The notes under the pieces: generated by a model
The model's input: the letters and a program-made list of their open reading frames with translations, nothing else
What the model was told of the DNA's origin: nothing
Databases searched by the model: none
Part shown: positions 40,321 through 49,601 of the stretch, in pieces
Layout of the letters: each line of letters begins with the position of its first letter
Numbering within the stretch: the stretch's first letter is position 1
Program-made: the position numbers and the translations under genes
Origin: Paenibacillus tyrphae
GTDB taxonomy: Bacteria > Bacillota > Bacilli > Paenibacillales > NBRC-103111
Length of the DNA: 64,000 nucleotides
Direction of reading: 5' to 3'
NCBI RefSeq assembly: GCF_000722545.1
Contig: NZ_JNVM01000018.1
Span: 94,673 to 158,672, forward strand

Positions 40321-41032
40321 ACGTCGGATCACCAACTTTTCGATTCATTGTTTTCGCTTCCCGCCGCTTCCAATCTTTCTTGGTCGTGACGGATACGTTG
40401 CCTAAGGGGATCAAGCCGAGCTCGGCTTCCAAGACAGCCGGGTTTTTGATCGTATCGTCAAGCGTTTCTCTTGCAATAATAAAACCTACCGACAGCAGCA
40501 GCGATACCACAAACGCTAACAGCACGTTGATCAGCAGCTTCGAAGCCGCCTTCGGCGCTTCGCCGTCTGCCGGCCCGTCCGGGAGAATGTAAATGTTGTG
40601 CACCTGCATAATGTTCGCAACCTGCGATTGGAACACTTTGGCGACGGCATTTACAATCTGATTGCCGTACTCATAAGAGCTTTGCGTAATGGAAATGGTC
40701 AGCAGCTGAGAGTCCTTGGACGAGCTCACCTTCAGCTTCTTGGACAAATCCTCGGAGGATAGCTTCAGATCGGGGTATTCGGATACCGTTTTGTTAAGCA
40801 CCGTAGGAGATTTAATCAATTCCTTGAACGTGTTAATTAACAAGATGTTGGTATTGACCGCACCCAAGTCCAGTTTGTCTCCGCTGTTTACGATGAGCCT
40901 AACGGACGACTCGTAAGAAGGGGGAAGAATTTTATACGTGACATAGAACGAAGTCAAGCAAGCAATAAGCACAAATGAGACGATCCACAGCAGTTTCTTT
41001 CTCACTGCCCGGACATAATATACAAAATCCAT
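40304..41032 (-). CDS. Wzz/YveK-type chain-length modulator
   Basis: 242 residues with two membrane spans (about 15-35 and 165-188) flanking an external domain. The N-terminus (MDFVYYVRAVRKKLLWIVSF) and the proline-rich PPSYESS after the first span are typical of PF02706. The cytoplasmic tail after the second span (RETLDDTIKNPAVLEAELG, then LIPLGNV) normally activates the BY-kinase. Operon position directly before that kinase agrees. Confidence 0.92.
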   Translation of the reverse strand: MDFVYYVRAVRKKLLWIVSFVLIACLTSFYVTYKILPPSYESSVRLIVNSGDKLDLGAVNTNILLINTFKELIKSPTVLNKTVSEYPDLKLSSEDLSKKLKVSSSKDSQLLTISITQSSYEYGNQIVNAVAKVFQSQVANIMQVHNIYILPDGPADGEAPKAASKLLINVLLAFVVSLLLSVGFIIARETLDDTIKNPAVLEAELGLIPLGNVSVTTKKDWKRREAKTMNRKVGDPTYAKLS

Positions 41033-41055
41033 ACCCTACCTCCGAATGTTAGCTC

Positions 41056-42471
41056 TTATATGACCTCGGACAAGGCTCGGAACTGATGGTATTCTTGAGA
41101 ATTTCCGATACCGATGCCCTCGTAATGATAACCAAGCTGGTTCATCATTCCGACCGACAGGAAGTTTCTGGTATCGAGTACATATTTATGATTCATACGG
41201 CTGCCCATATCGCTCCATTTCAGCAGGGCGTAATCTTCCCAATGCGTCAGCAGCACAATGGCATCCGCCTGGTCCGCCACCTCTTCCGCCGCATGGCAAT
41301 ACGTTACCGCCAGATTCGGGTTGAAGACATGGAACATCTCCATTCCTTGCGGATCATGCACCTTGACGCTCGCCCCTTGGTTGATCATGCCTCTGATGAT
41401 GAAGCTTGCTTGCGTATGGCGCGTATCGTCCGTGTTGGGCTTGAACGTAAGGCCCAGAACGCCGATCGTCTTGCCGTAAAGCGTCCCTAACTTCTTCTTC
41501 ACTTTTTCAACAATATACGCATGCATTTCCAAGTTCGATTCCATGGCGGCTTTCACCACATTGAGTTCGCGCCCATGCTTCCGGCTGGCAGCCAAAAACT
41601 CCGCCGTATCTTTCGGGAAACAGCTTCCGCTCCACCCGCTGGATACTTGCAAAAATTTGTTGCCGATCCGCGAATCCAAGCCCATACCTTTGGAGACGTC
41701 CAGCACGTTGGCTTGCATGGCCTCGCATAGACGGGCGACTTCGTTGATATAGCTGATTTTGACGGCCAAAAAGGCATTGGACGCGTATTTGATCATTTCG
41801 GCGCTGCGGGTATCCGTCTCAAAATAAACGGGCAGACCGCTCTCCCGCTGCGGGTTGAAGCCGAGCTGGCGAATAATTTCGTAAGGCTGCTCTAGGTCGA
41901 CGAGCTTGCTGTACAACTCCCTCATGATCGTTCTTGCCCGTTCGTTCAAAGTCCCGATCACGATCCGGTCCGGCAAAAATACGTCTTCTACCGCATAGCC
42001 TTCTCTTAAAAATTCAGGATTGCTGATGATGCTGAAGTGGACGTTGCTTTTCAGCCCCGAATGCTCTTCGACGATGGCGCTGACATGCTCGGCCGTTCCG
42101 ACGGGAACGGTCGATTTATTGACAATGACCGTATAACCGTCAGGCTTTATGTATTTGGCAATGTTGATAGCCGCTCCTTCGATATATTTCAGATCGGCGC
42201 TCCCGTCCGGTCTTGACGGCGTACCTACGCCAATAAACACGACGTCTGCTTCCGTTACCGCATCGTACTCGACCGAAGCGTTCAGCGTAACCCCGGCATA
42301 CGTTTTAATCAAAGTGTCCAAGCCAGGCTCGAAGATCGGGCTCTTGCCTTCGTTAATCGCCTGCACCTTGGATTGATCGATATCAATGACGGTCGTCTGA
42401 TAACCAAGCGCAGCAAAAGCCGCTCCGGTAACGCTGCCGACATAACCTGCTCCTATGCAAACAACTCTCAT
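41056..42471 (-). CDS. ugd: UDP-glucose 6-dehydrogenase
   Basis: 471 residues. Oxidises UDP-glucose to UDP-glucuronate with two NAD. Rossmann motif GAGYVGSVTG (8-17), GVGTPSRPDGSADL, NPEFLREGYA, catalytic C284 in GSCFPKD and LTFKPNTDDTR. The product feeds the UDP-xylose-synthase-type enzyme encoded 12 bp downstream, or is used directly as a uronic acid. ATG after GGAGG. Confidence 0.96.
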   Translation of the reverse strand: MRVVCIGAGYVGSVTGAAFAALGYQTTVIDIDQSKVQAINEGKSPIFEPGLDTLIKTYAGVTLNASVEYDAVTEADVVFIGVGTPSRPDGSADLKYIEGAAINIAKYIKPDGYTVIVNKSTVPVGTAEHVSAIVEEHSGLKSNVHFSIISNPEFLREGYAVEDVFLPDRIVIGTLNERARTIMRELYSKLVDLEQPYEIIRQLGFNPQRESGLPVYFETDTRSAEMIKYASNAFLAVKISYINEVARLCEAMQANVLDVSKGMGLDSRIGNKFLQVSSGWSGSCFPKDTAEFLAASRKHGRELNVVKAAMESNLEMHAYIVEKVKKKLGTLYGKTIGVLGLTFKPNTDDTRHTQASFIIRGMINQGASVKVHDPQGMEMFHVFNPNLAVTYCHAAEEVADQADAIVLLTHWEDYALLKWSDMGSRMNHKYVLDTRNFLSVGMMNQLGYHYEGIGIGNSQEYHQFRALSEVI

Positions 42472-42482
42472 GGTTTGCCTCC

Positions 42483-43460
42483 TTATACGACGTTTTGTTT
42501 CATGTCAGCTTCATGTTTCGCCCGATAAGCGTCAATTGTTCGTAATAACCCCTCTTCCAATTCAATGATCGGTTCCCAATTCAGCAATCGCTTTGCTTTT
42601 TCGATATTGGGACGGCGAACTTTCGGATCGTCTACGGGTAGCTGGTGGAACGTAATGTTACTGTCGGTATTGGCTAATTTCTTTATCAACTGGGCCACTT
42701 CGAGAATTTGGTACTCTTTCGGATTGCCGATGTTAATAATTTCGCCTGTAGCCAGATCGCTCTCCATCATCATTTGCAGACCGCGAATATTGTCGTCTAC
42801 ATAACAAAAAGACCGGGTCTGCGTTCCGTCGCCATATACGGTCAAGTCTTCCCCGCGAATAGCCTGGGATACGAAATTCGAAATGACTCTTCCGTCATCG
42901 TTCCGCAAGCCGGCGGAATACGTATTGAAAATTCTCGCTACCTTCACTTCCACGCCATCGCGCTTATGGTATTCGTAGCAGTAAACCTCGCCGAGTCTCT
43001 TCGCTTCGTCATAGCAAGCGCGAGGGCCCCAAGTGTTCACATTGCCCCGGTATTCTTCAGGCTGAGGGTGCACCTCCGGATCGCCGTAGGCTTCGCTGGT
43101 GCTCGTGTACAGCATTTTCGCTTTCGTAGCCTTGGCCAGCTCCAGCATATTTTGAGTTCCCAGCGTATTCACCCGCATCGTGCCAATCGGATCGTTTTGG
43201 TAGAATTTGGGGGACGCAGGGGACGCTAAATGATAAATTTCGTCAACGTGTCCGATTTTCTCAAGCTCTGCCGAAACGTCTGCCGAAATATCCATTAACA
43301 AAAACTCGAAATGCGGATGGGTCAATTCCTGGTGCAAATTCGAGATTAATCCGGTAGACAGCACATCGATGCCGATGACATGGTGGTTTTGCTCAAGCAA
43401 GCTCCGCGTAAGATGAGAGCCGAGAAAGCCGGCCGCCCCGGTGATGACAATTCTTTTCAT
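42483..43460 (-). CDS. UDP-glucuronate decarboxylase (UDP-xylose synthase type)
   Basis: 325 residues, extended SDR fold: GAAGFLG (8-14), catalytic Y150-x3-K154 in CYDEAKR, and S/T residues in STSEAYGDP. The blocks HLASPASPKFYQNDPI and YGDPEVHPQPEEYRGNVN, then GPRACYDEAKR, are those of UXS enzymes, with the Glu in SE of STSEAYGDP. Converts UDP-glucuronate to UDP-xylose. Next to ugd, so xylose, or a related pentose, is a likely component of the polymer. Confidence 0.88.
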   Translation of the reverse strand: MKRIVITGAAGFLGSHLTRSLLEQNHHVIGIDVLSTGLISNLHQELTHPHFEFLLMDISADVSAELEKIGHVDEIYHLASPASPKFYQNDPIGTMRVNTLGTQNMLELAKATKAKMLYTSTSEAYGDPEVHPQPEEYRGNVNTWGPRACYDEAKRLGEVYCYEYHKRDGVEVKVARIFNTYSAGLRNDDGRVISNFVSQAIRGEDLTVYGDGTQTRSFCYVDDNIRGLQMMMESDLATGEIINIGNPKEYQILEVAQLIKKLANTDSNITFHQLPVDDPKVRRPNIEKAKRLLNWEPIIELEEGLLRTIDAYRAKHEADMKQNVV

Positions 43461-43476
43461 GACAATTCTCCTATTC

Positions 43477-44103
43477 TTAATGAGTATTGCTCTTAATCAT
43501 GACACGAAGCGTGCCGAAAATGATTTTGGTATCCAACCAAAACGAAGCGCGTTTAATATAATACAGGTCATGGTGCAAATTTTCGTGAATCGGCTTTTTG
43601 CGGTCCTCGCTAATTTGCCAGAGCCCCGTAATTCCCGGTTTGACGGAGAAACGCCCGTTTTCTTTATCGGTATAGTATTCTTCAACAATAGACTTCTGCT
43701 CGGGACGCGGACCGATAAAGCTCATATCCCCTTTTAAAATGTTAAACAGCTGCGGCAGCTCGTCGAGACTCGTTTTGCGGATGAATCTTCCGACCTTGGT
43801 TATCCGGGGGTCCTGATCGCTCTCGGGAGACCTTCCTTCGCGGGCAACATGCGTATACATGGATCGGAACTTGTAAATGACAAAAGGCTTGCCGCCTTTC
43901 CCGATGCGGTTCTGCTTGAAAACGACCGGGCCCTCCGACTCTAACTTGATGAGAATGGCAACCATGATCAAGACCGGGAGCAAGAATAGGATAAAGGCAA
44001 TGCTTAAAATCAGATCGATCGCTGTCTTTACATACTTTACATACAAGTCGGACGATTTGGTTATATCGTCTTCCACCGAGTCTTGGTAAGTCGCGGAGTC
44101 CAA
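43477..44103 (-). CDS. Initiating undecaprenyl-phosphate sugar-phosphate transferase
   Basis: 208 residues from a TTG start behind AAGGAGGG. One membrane hairpin at about 27-50 and the conserved PF02397 core: NRIGKGGKPFVIYKFRSMYT, DELPQLFNILKGDMSFIGPR and GITGLWQIS. Transfers a sugar-1-phosphate to undecaprenyl phosphate and so starts each repeat unit. Short monotopic form, without the long N-terminal membrane domain of WbaP. Only initiating enzyme seen in the operon, despite two Wzx/Wzy pairs. Confidence 0.93.
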   Translation of the reverse strand: MDSATYQDSVEDDITKSSDLYVKYVKTAIDLILSIAFILFLLPVLIMVAILIKLESEGPVVFKQNRIGKGGKPFVIYKFRSMYTHVAREGRSPESDQDPRITKVGRFIRKTSLDELPQLFNILKGDMSFIGPRPEQKSIVEEYYTDKENGRFSVKPGITGLWQISEDRKKPIHENLHHDLYYIKRASFWLDTKIIFGTLRVMIKSNTH

Positions 44104-44122
44104 AGTAAAATGCCCTCCTTAC

Positions 44123-45013
44123 TTAAACAACAATCTTTTCAATTTTTAAATCTTTGGCGATGTCCTGTAAATACATCCCGAACTCTTCCGACAACTCCCG
44201 GTTTCTTAGCGCGTATTCAACGGTGGCCTTCAAAAAGCCAAGCTTGCTTCCCACGTCGTAAAGCGTTCCTTCATATATATAGCTGTAAATGGATTCCCGC
44301 ACAGTCAACTCTTTTAAAGCGTCTGTAAGTTGGATTTCCCCGCCAACGCCAGGCGCTGTATGTTCCAAAATATCAAAAATGGTCGGACTCAAAATATATC
44401 TTCCCGAAATCGCCAGATTCGAAGGCGGATCTTGCTTCGGCTTCTCTACAAGATTGTGGACCAAATGCACACGGTCCTCGATACGTTCCGAGACAACTAC
44501 CCCGTAATTTTGTACTTCGCTCCAAGGCACAGGCTCGACGGCAATCACCGAACCGCCCGTTTGATCATACACATCTATCATTTGTTTCAAGCAAGGCACG
44601 CTATGATCGATAATCATATCGCCGAGCAGCACCGCAAAAGGCTCATCCGCAATAAACTTTCTTGCACTCCAAATCGCATGGCCAAGGCCTAAAGCTTCTT
44701 TTTGCCTTACATAGTGAATATCTACCATATTCGTGATTTCTTTAACGATATGAAGAAGATCATTCTTTTGTTTGCCTTCGAGAGTGATTTCAAGTTCAAA
44801 GTTTTTGTCAAAATGATCCTCGATCGACTTTTTGCTGCGTCCGGTCACGATGATGATATCTTCGATTCCCGACTGGATCGCTTCTTCTACGATATATTGA
44901 ATGGTAGGTTTGTCGACGATAGGCAGCATTTCTTTGGGCATGGCTTTCGTGGCCGGTAAAAAACGGGTACCCAGGCCGGCCGCCGGAATAACAGCCTTTC
45001 TAACTTTTTTCAT
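44123..45013 (-). CDS. galU: UTP-glucose-1-phosphate uridylyltransferase, first gene of the EPS operon
   Basis: 296 residues from ATG 45013, GGAGTGG 8 nt before. Signature MKKVRKAVIPAAGLGTRFLP, then ATKAMPKEMLPIVDKPTIQY; later GLGHAIWSA, FAVLLGDMI, VEKPKQDPPSNLAISGRY and LYDVGSKLGFLKA. Makes UDP-glucose, the precursor for ugd. It lies nearest the operator-rich region shared with the divergent XRE repressor 3, so transcription of the whole operon should start here. Confidence 0.95.
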   Translation of the reverse strand: MKKVRKAVIPAAGLGTRFLPATKAMPKEMLPIVDKPTIQYIVEEAIQSGIEDIIIVTGRSKKSIEDHFDKNFELEITLEGKQKNDLLHIVKEITNMVDIHYVRQKEALGLGHAIWSARKFIADEPFAVLLGDMIIDHSVPCLKQMIDVYDQTGGSVIAVEPVPWSEVQNYGVVVSERIEDRVHLVHNLVEKPKQDPPSNLAISGRYILSPTIFDILEHTAPGVGGEIQLTDALKELTVRESIYSYIYEGTLYDVGSKLGFLKATVEYALRNRELSEEFGMYLQDIAKDLKIEKIVV

Positions 45014-45189
45014 GAAATCCACTCCATTATTTTTATATTGAAAAAATGTTGCCCGAGGCATCTAACCTCTCCTCACGTCACACTCTCGACGATCTACGTC
45101 TAAGGTTGAGCCAACCCACAGCATGACCGAGTACCTCCGTTGATAACGGTAAGGAGATATCACCGAAAATGAAAGCCGTTGAAAATGTT

Positions 45190-45238
45190 GATACGTATTG
45201 TAACATTTATGGTTCTAATTTATAATACATTTTGTATC
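45190..45238. promoter_or_regulatory. Divergent promoter region with two operator sites (EPS operon / XRE repressor 3)
   Basis: For the plus strand, -35 TTGTAA (45198-45203), 17-bp spacer and -10 TATAAT (45221-45226). The -35 overlaps the operator GATACGTATTGTAAC (45190-45204) and the -10 overlaps AATACATTTTGTATC (45224-45238). The minus strand, toward galU, has AT-rich -10-like elements in the same stretch, but no clear pair. A repressor bound here could block both directions. The rest of 45014-45189, the galU leader, shows no clear signal. Confidence 0.65.
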
Positions 45239-45297
45239 AAGTCAATTGTTATTTTTTCACCATTTTCATGTTTTTATTTTGTTGAGGAGTGATTTCG

Positions 45298-45663
45298 ATG
45301 CAATACGACACCAGGATTGCGGCTTTGCGGGATAAGAGCGGCTTCACGCAAGAGGAGCTGGCGGATCTGCTTGGAATATCGCGGGCGTCCTTGTCACACT
45401 ATGAAAAAAACCGCAGAAAACCGGACTTTCAAACCTTGACAAGACTAGCGGATTTTTTTAAAGTAACAATAGATTACTTAATTGGGCGACCTCCCCAGTG
45501 GTTTTTTCAAACCGAAATTCGGGAATTCGTCGATTGGAATCAGCTTGATAACGAAGAGATGTTTCGCTTGTTCGATCTGCGTTGGGATGGCCATCTTTTA
45601 ACCGAAGCCGAGACCAAAAAAATGATAGACCTCGCGCTGCAACCGCGAGTCTTGAAGCAATGA
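45298..45663 (+). CDS. XRE-family repressor 3, divergent from the EPS operon
   Basis: 121 residues from ATG 45298 with GAGGAG at 8 nt. Helix-turn-helix RIAALRDKSGFTQEELADLL ... GISRASLSHYEKNRRKPDFQ: the recognition segment SRASLSHYEKNRR is identical to repressors 1 and 2. The C-terminal part (TEIREFVDWNQLDNEEMFRL ... EAETKKMIDLAL) is a diverged version of theirs. Two operator sites overlap its promoter. It is placed to repress both itself and the EPS operon. Confidence 0.9.
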   Translation: MQYDTRIAALRDKSGFTQEELADLLGISRASLSHYEKNRRKPDFQTLTRLADFFKVTIDYLIGRPPQWFFQTEIREFVDWNQLDNEEMFRLFDLRWDGHLLTEAETKKMIDLALQPRVLKQ

Positions 45664-45725
45664 TACCGGCCATTCTGTTACACTTGTCGTCCATGTCCAA
45701 CTCCATAAAAAAAAGGACGGGGAAT

Positions 45726-47084
45726 ATGTATCTACTAGCCGCTAAGACGATGATTCCGTTCTTGTTGCTCACTAGTCTGGTTACGAATTCTGAATTAAAC
45801 TCTCCTTCGATTATCGAAAAGCCGGCGCCCGAGCGAAAGGTCGCGTCCCTCTTGGGGGGCGGCAATTTCACCAACGAAGCGGCGCATTCTACGAACGACC
45901 TGACTTACATGCGCAAATTAAATATAGGCTGGGCACGACTTAATCTATACCCCCAGTACTATTACAGCAAGCAGACCCCCAAGACCGACTCGATTGAGAA
46001 AGTCATATCGGACATGTACAGCCATAAGATCACGCCCATGATTTTGTTCGAATATTACGGAAGCTATGAGAAAAAAGGCATTCCCATCGGAGATTATTCG
46101 AAATGGTTTTCCATTGGACAAGCCTATGCGGAAACTTATCGGCCGGGGGGAACGTGGGCTGCGGAGCGTGGCATCAAAGATTGGGGAGTTACGGTATTTT
46201 CTGCTTTTAACGAACCCGATGTCGAAAGAACCATTCCTTTTGAGAAATACTATCAGGCTTTAAAGGGATTAGCCGACGGCGTGCATTCCGTCGATCCCGA
46301 TCTCAAGGTCATTCCGGGCGGGTTCAGCTCTCAGAACGCCTTCTCCGACTGGTCCTTGAAAGGTTATGGTCCCGCCATCGCCGAGCTGTTGAATAACGGG
46401 ACCTTGGACGGACTCGACCTGCATACGTACTATGACGATAAATACGCTCCGATTCTGGGAACTTACAAGAACTCGGCGCAGAACAATTTTGACCAAATCA
46501 AAAAAAGGCTCGGCCTGACCCGGGATATTCATTTTTATTCGACGGAGTTCAATGTCAAGCAAAGCAAGCCGCCGCACAGCGCGCAAACGGAAGAATATTT
46601 GGCCAAGCAGTTTCTAACCGCCATTTGGGACAACCTTGGGGTTGTGAAGAACGACGGCCATACTCCCGCCACTCAATTCGCCATGCCGTGGAGTCTGCTG
46701 CAGACCGGACAAGAAGACAAGCTCTACGGGATGCGGACGGAGCACGAAGGGAGTGCTTCTCTGACCGTTTCCCGGACGAAGGTGCTGCAGCTGGTGACGG
46801 AAGTGACGGCAGACGCCTCGTTTGAATATCTCGATCCGAAGAAAAAGGGAGAATACGTTTTGACAAGCCCCGGCAAGAAAATATGGGTCTGGCAAAACGT
46901 TAAAGGCTGGAGCAACCGTACGGGATCTGCTTATCAAATCGATAATATCCCTAGCGGAGCCAAAGAACTGGCCGTCTACCGGTGGAACGGGTTGAACGAA
47001 GTCATCCCTCTTGATGATAGTAAGCGCACGGTCACGTTGAACAATTTGAATCAAGACGAAACCTATATGTTTGTTGCGCGATAA
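45726..47084 (+). CDS. Secreted glycoside hydrolase (clan A-like TIM barrel)
   Basis: 452 residues from ATG 45726 with GGACGGGG just before. Signal-like N-terminus (MYLLAAKTMIPFLLLTSLV). The barrel shows probable acid/base E163 in FNEPDV and probable nucleophile E274 in YSTEFN, about 110 residues apart, as in retaining clan-A enzymes (GH39/GH5-like). A beta-sandwich tail follows (YVLTSPGKKIWVWQNVKGWS). Directly after repressor 3 and ended by a strong terminator. Probably trims or cleaves the exported EPS; substrate unknown. Confidence 0.8.
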   Translation: MYLLAAKTMIPFLLLTSLVTNSELNSPSIIEKPAPERKVASLLGGGNFTNEAAHSTNDLTYMRKLNIGWARLNLYPQYYYSKQTPKTDSIEKVISDMYSHKITPMILFEYYGSYEKKGIPIGDYSKWFSIGQAYAETYRPGGTWAAERGIKDWGVTVFSAFNEPDVERTIPFEKYYQALKGLADGVHSVDPDLKVIPGGFSSQNAFSDWSLKGYGPAIAELLNNGTLDGLDLHTYYDDKYAPILGTYKNSAQNNFDQIKKRLGLTRDIHFYSTEFNVKQSKPPHSAQTEEYLAKQFLTAIWDNLGVVKNDGHTPATQFAMPWSLLQTGQEDKLYGMRTEHEGSASLTVSRTKVLQLVTEVTADASFEYLDPKKKGEYVLTSPGKKIWVWQNVKGWSNRTGSAYQIDNIPSGAKELAVYRWNGLNEVIPLDDSKRTVTLNNLNQDETYMFVAR

Positions 47085-47098
47085 CCGCTTCATGAATA

Positions 47099-47147
47099 AA
47101 ACAGACGTCCTGAAAATTGCTTTCATCATTTCAGAACGTCTGTTTTT
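47099..47147. terminator. Bidirectional terminator between convergent glycoside hydrolases
   Basis: Long stem AAACAGACGT-c-CTGAAA / TTTCAG-a-ACGTCTGTTTTT with T and A runs on both sides, so it works in both directions. Confidence 0.9.
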
Positions 47148-47156
47148 ACTTTTTGC

Positions 47157-49019
47157 TCAATCGCCTGGCTTCCGGCTCAAAATATATTGCACCGAGTCTC
47201 CGGCGGGTAAATTCACCTGAAATTCGGCCCAGGGCGAAGCTTTAACCTGCACCTGCTGAACGGCATCGCGGTACGTCTCTCCCGGACCGATCCGTTCTCC
47301 GTGATAGTCGCCTTTCAAGGGCATTCTCACCCGGACGCGCACCGATTGCGGCGAATCTTCGAAGTTGACGAAATTGACAAGCAGCTTATCGGAGGTTGCT
47401 CCGGAACCGGGAAGCGGTGCCAAATAACTGGTGTCTACCGCACGTACATACACTTTTTTATCATTGGTTTCCGAACGGTTCACGATTTCAAAGCTGAGCG
47501 GTTTACCGTGGGTCGCATAAGCCAAGGCCAAACGTCTGAAAATCTTGACCCTGCTGTCCTGATTGCCGGGAAACGAATAGCTGCGCGTAGTTGCCGGGTC
47601 GTGTGATTTGAAGTCAAAATCTTGGCGGAACAGTTCATAGTTCTTATAGAATGCCGCGTGCTGGATAAAAATATCGCTGAAGCCGATATGGGCTCTTAAA
47701 ATACGATCGAACACCGCCGCTTGCTTCTGGCCGGCGCCATATGCAGGAGGGTCCAGATGGGTGTTGGTCGTTCCGACTTCCGTGTTTAGCATTTTTTTGG
47801 GAAGACCGTCCTCATCCGAGCCTAGTGTCCGCAGGTTTTCAACAAAGCTTCCTCCTTCGTTATCCGCATAAGACGTACCGTAAGCATGACCGTTCGTAAG
47901 ATCCGTAAGATCCTCCAGCTCTTTTCTTTGCACCGAGTCCCGCTCCCAGCCGTACGGTTCGCCTCCCGTAGATTTATAAGACCATCCCGGTGAAACAATC
48001 TGCAGATGGGGGCTGTAGATCGACCGGTGCTCGGACAGCCATTGGGCCACGGCGACATTGACGGCTTTGGAGCGCTCAAACAGGCCGGGCTCATTATCCA
48101 CCTCGTAATATTGAATGTACCGGCCATACTGCTTGAGAAAGTCCGTCAGCTTCGCTCTGGCTTCAGCCGGCAAGCCTCCGTCCGGATCGAGCGTTATATT
48201 TTTGGTGTAAAGATACAGCGCAACGGCACCTGTGTTGTACTCCTTTAACGCAGCATAGTAATTTTTCATGTCCGAGCAAGAATTTCCGACATTCGAAAAA
48301 CATCCTGCGCGTACGATGTTTCCACTATATGCGATGCCTAGCCATTTTAGAACATAAGGCAAATGCCGCGTGGCCGCCGTATCGAAGTAATAATCGTTCG
48401 AAGCGACCCCGGTCCCCATTTGGATATAGCGGCCGTGCACCGGTTCATTGGCAGGCTCCGTCAGCGATTCCAGCTCCAAATAGTCCCACGACCAATATAA
48501 TTGAGGGTCTTCTTTATCGGAACAATAAAGGCAGCGCTCGGCCCCCAGCTTAAGCTCATTCTGCCCCTGCTTCAGCTGCTCCTTGGGAATATACAGCTCA
48601 TAAAGCTTTTTATACTTATAAGGGCTCTTCTCGCCGATTCCGGCGATCTGAATCATACCGGACAACGTCCCGTTCGAGAAAACCGACATTTGAGGCACGG
48701 CTTTGGAGGCGGACAGAACTCTGACCTTGAAATTCACGCCATGCTCGGGAACTTTGCTTAACGAATAATGAATGGATAAATTGCGTGTGATCGAGGCGTC
48801 CAGCCCTGCGGGGAAATCGCTCCATACCGCTTGAGACGTTCCTTGTTTCACCTGGTACTGGAGCTTATCCGCGGTTAGATTGGCGGCGAACTCCTGCTTC
48901 GAGTCGTCCTCCACCCCGATTCTCCAAATGCGGGGGTCTTGCTCGGGCCATTGCAGCGTAAATCCGGACAGTAGCAGCAATCCTGCAAGGATTAGCATGA
49001 TGCCTGCTTTTTTTAACAT
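47157..49019 (-). CDS. Secreted glycoside-hydrolase-like protein (620 residues)
   Basis: Signal peptide (MLKKAGIMLILAGLLLLSGF), a beta-rich N-terminal domain to about residue 205 (VPQMSVFSNGTLSGMIQIAG ... LKLGAERCLYCSDKEDPQLY), then a TIM-barrel-like part. E310 in YYEVDNEPGLF and E414 in MLNTEVGT are the probable catalytic pair. A C-terminal beta sandwich ends LPAGDSVQYILSRK. The first 620 residues of the protein at 51008-54298 are its paralogue. GGAGGG precedes the ATG. No named GH family assigned; an EPS-acting enzyme is inferred from location. Confidence 0.78.
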   Translation of the reverse strand: MLKKAGIMLILAGLLLLSGFTLQWPEQDPRIWRIGVEDDSKQEFAANLTADKLQYQVKQGTSQAVWSDFPAGLDASITRNLSIHYSLSKVPEHGVNFKVRVLSASKAVPQMSVFSNGTLSGMIQIAGIGEKSPYKYKKLYELYIPKEQLKQGQNELKLGAERCLYCSDKEDPQLYWSWDYLELESLTEPANEPVHGRYIQMGTGVASNDYYFDTAATRHLPYVLKWLGIAYSGNIVRAGCFSNVGNSCSDMKNYYAALKEYNTGAVALYLYTKNITLDPDGGLPAEARAKLTDFLKQYGRYIQYYEVDNEPGLFERSKAVNVAVAQWLSEHRSIYSPHLQIVSPGWSYKSTGGEPYGWERDSVQRKELEDLTDLTNGHAYGTSYADNEGGSFVENLRTLGSDEDGLPKKMLNTEVGTTNTHLDPPAYGAGQKQAAVFDRILRAHIGFSDIFIQHAAFYKNYELFRQDFDFKSHDPATTRSYSFPGNQDSRVKIFRRLALAYATHGKPLSFEIVNRSETNDKKVYVRAVDTSYLAPLPGSGATSDKLLVNFVNFEDSPQSVRVRVRMPLKGDYHGERIGPGETYRDAVQQVQVKASPWAEFQVNLPAGDSVQYILSRKPGD

Positions 49020-49048
49020 GAATCCCTCCGTACCGGTCCAAATTCGAT

Positions 49049-49483
49049 TTATAGCTGAATATCAATATGCGCCGAGCCTATCGGGGCTTCGAAGAGATGA
49101 TAGCTCTCGCGAACCTTCCGGCAGTCCGCCACATGCTTGATCAGCCATCTCCAAGCGGATTCGGTCTCGGGCCCCAGATGAAGCTCCACATTATAGACAA
49201 GCTCCGAATCGTTCATTCGGTTCACGCCATCAACCCGGCCTTCCAAAGCAACCACCTGATCCGATGTCGAAAGCTCAATTCCGATCACCAGCTCCGTTTG
49301 CAGAGGCAGCAGCAAGGTCGAAGCGAACGAAATTCGGTGTTCCTCCATCACAATAATACGAATAGGAGCAAACTTAGTAATAACCGGCGTGCGGTTTAAT
49401 TGTTTAATGGTCATTAAAGCGTGGCCTGCAAATGACGGATCCATTTCAAAAGCAGGATCGGCAAGTTCATAATTGGTAATCAA
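49049..49483 (-). CDS. PilZ-like domain protein
   Basis: 144 residues from a TTG start with GGAGGG at 6 nt. The pattern RISFASTLLLPLQTELVIGI ... EGRVDGVNRMNDSELVYNVE is that of PilZ beta barrels. The classical RxxxR ... (D/N)xSxxG c-di-GMP signature is not fully met: the DxSxxG part looks like HRISFAS. It may bind c-di-GMP or be a degenerate PilZ. Its promoter carries the shared 15-bp operator. 29 bp upstream of the 620-residue hydrolase gene, so co-transcribed. Confidence 0.65.
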   Translation of the reverse strand: MITNYELADPAFEMDPSFAGHALMTIKQLNRTPVITKFAPIRIIVMEEHRISFASTLLLPLQTELVIGIELSTSDQVVALEGRVDGVNRMNDSELVYNVELHLGPETESAWRWLIKHVADCRKVRESYHLFEAPIGSAHIDIQL

Positions 49484-49560
49484 TTCGGGCCCTCCTTCGC
49501 TTCTTCGTGTTCAACTGATACAATTCGGATGAAATTTCCGGGTAATGTTTTATATACTTA

Positions 49561-49590
49561 AATTTATGTTACAATATGTATCGTTGTCAA
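49561..49590 (-). promoter_or_regulatory. Promoter of the PilZ-like gene with operator in the spacer
   Basis: On the minus strand, a perfect -35 TTGACA (49585-49590) and a -10 TAAATT or ATAAAT at 18 or 17 bp. The operator, read there as GATACATATTGTAAC (49568-49582), fills the spacer almost exactly, a classical repression geometry. Confidence 0.7.
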
Positions 49591-49601
49591 GTTGATATAT
49601 G

